Source: DASRVA01 sp050732935
GTDB lineage: Bacteria; Gemmatimonadota; Gemmatimonadetes; JACCXV01; JAHWKZ01
Length of the DNA: 25,416 nt
Direction: 5' to 3'
Assembly: GCA_050732935.1 (NCBI GenBank)
Contig: JBOHRW010000222.1
Span: 1-25,416 of the forward strand
Shown: positions 23,760 through 25,416 of the stretch, one piece after another
Layout: each line of letters starts with the position of its first letter
Position numbering within the stretch: position 1 is the stretch's first letter
Translations under genes and position numbers: made by a program
The notes under the pieces: generated by a model
Seen by the model: only the letters and a program-made list of their open reading frames with translations
Told to the model about the DNA's origin: nothing
Databases searched by the model: none

Positions 23760-24274
23760 GCGCCCCCGGGGCAGTGCGGCGGACGGCGCCATTCTTGCTA
23801 GTCGCGCTCACGGCGTGCGGCGGATCGCGGTCCACACCCGAGGGAGCGGTGCAGAGCTTCCTGGACGCGCTCGCCGAGCGGGACACGACCCGTTTCGAGG
23901 CGTCGTTCACCGACGAGACGCGGGCGTTGGTGGCCGAGATCGAATCGCTCAGCGCGGTGGCCCAGGGCGCCGAAGGGGCGCTCACGATCGAGGAGTGGTG
24001 TCGGGCCTTTTGCGGCGGAACCGTCGAGGGCTCGACGCTGCATGGCGATTCGGCCACGGTTGAGGTGCGGGTCGGCCAGAATGTCGAGTCGGTCCCCGTC
24101 GTCCGCAGGGAGGATGGCTGGCGGCTCGACTTCACGACGCGGCTCGACGAGGCCGTCCAGATCCTGCGGCTTGCCGTGACTCCCTCCGCGACGGGCGCGA
24201 TCCGTGGGGGTGACGCGGCTCCGGACCCGCAGGCCGGGGTCGACTCGATCCCCGTGGACACCGCGGCACCCTGA
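23756..24274 (+). CDS. small lipoprotein, NTF2-like/DUF4878-like
   Basis: 172 residues starting at GTG 23756, which overlaps the folE stop. An n-region with RR then FLLVALTAC gives a lipoprotein signal with Cys about residue 21. The mature protein starts STPEGAVQSFLDALAERDTTRFEASFTDETRALV, a pattern common to DUF4878 and other NTF2-like lipoproteins. It goes on to EEWCRAFCGG (two cysteines, possibly disulfide-bonded) and a strand-rich end VEVRVGQNVESVPVVRREDGWRLDF. The last 35 residues are Ala/Gly/Asp-rich and probably disordered. Coupling to folE is likely positional; function unknown. Confidence 0.82.
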   Translation: MSAPGAVRRTAPFLLVALTACGGSRSTPEGAVQSFLDALAERDTTRFEASFTDETRALVAEIESLSAVAQGAEGALTIEEWCRAFCGGTVEGSTLHGDSATVEVRVGQNVESVPVVRREDGWRLDFTTRLDEAVQILRLAVTPSATGAIRGGDAAPDPQAGVDSIPVDTAAP

Positions 24275-24294
24275 TTCCTGGCGTCGCGGGGGGC

Positions 24295-24342
24295 TGGCGA
24301 CCGTCGGTGCGCCGTGTTATCGTATCCGAAAGAAAACCGAAA
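24295..24342 (+). promoter_or_regulatory. candidate recA promoter and flanking direct repeat
   Basis: TGGCGA (24295-24300) and TATCGT (24318-24323) are spaced 17 bases apart. Just after them CCGAAA occurs twice, at 24326-24331 and 24337-24342, one helical turn apart. I see no classical LexA palindrome. Confidence 0.3.
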
Positions 24343-24382
24343 ACGATCACACAGGCCGCCAGGGGGCGGGGGAGTGAGACGG

Positions 24383-25416
<1,034 letters not shown>

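Noticed and set aside
24317..24345. LexA/SOS box before recA
   Set aside because: No recognised LexA palindrome; only a CCGAAA direct repeat, reported as a weak feature.

Overview
This is a GC-rich stretch of bacterial chromosome. Sec signal peptides, lipobox proteins, exported beta-propellers, a choice-of-anchor-B protein and an M61 peptidase with PDZ suggest a Gram-negative-type, protein- and nucleotide-scavenging bacterium. Gemmatimonadota or a neighbouring phylum is my best guess; it rests on overall character, not on a marker search. No tRNA, rRNA, CRISPR array or transposase was seen.

Left part (1-11595): a purine-nucleotide scavenging set surrounds a block of secreted propeller proteins. 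The set has the end of a two-module YfkN-type nucleotidase, a small beta-grasp-like protein coupled to adenosine deaminase, and, further right, a NupC nucleoside transporter coupled to purine nucleoside phosphorylase. Together they can take nucleotides outside the cell through nucleosides to free bases inside it. Between them lie three adjacent, mostly overlapping propeller genes: FG-GAP plus choice-of-anchor-B, a YVTN lipoprotein, and a VCBS/FG-GAP lipoprotein broken by a 4-bp tandem duplication.

Middle (11596-16291): after a promoter and a structured leader comes a compact operon. Its first gene encodes what I read as a divergent FtsZ/tubulin-like domain joined by a long charged linker to an HD-GYP-type domain. 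It is followed by a MinD/FlhG-like ATPase, a PlsC-type acyltransferase and a GAF (free methionine sulfoxide reductase-like) protein. This is the best candidate here for an undescribed system. The operon ends at a 22-codon signal-peptide stub, which marks a junction with a less GC-biased segment carrying an MpaB-type oxygenase and a methyltransferase (16346-18070).

Right part (18419-25416): a two-domain VOC protein; a convergent minus-strand pair (NTF2-like lipoprotein and M61/PDZ peptidase); a small membrane protein with a probable leaderless promoter; folE interrupted by a 241-residue intein exactly at its active-site zinc cysteine; a lipoprotein overlapping folE; and the 5' part of recA.

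A recurring trait is translational coupling through NTGA overlaps that use GTG or TTG (possibly CTG) rather than ATG as the downstream start.
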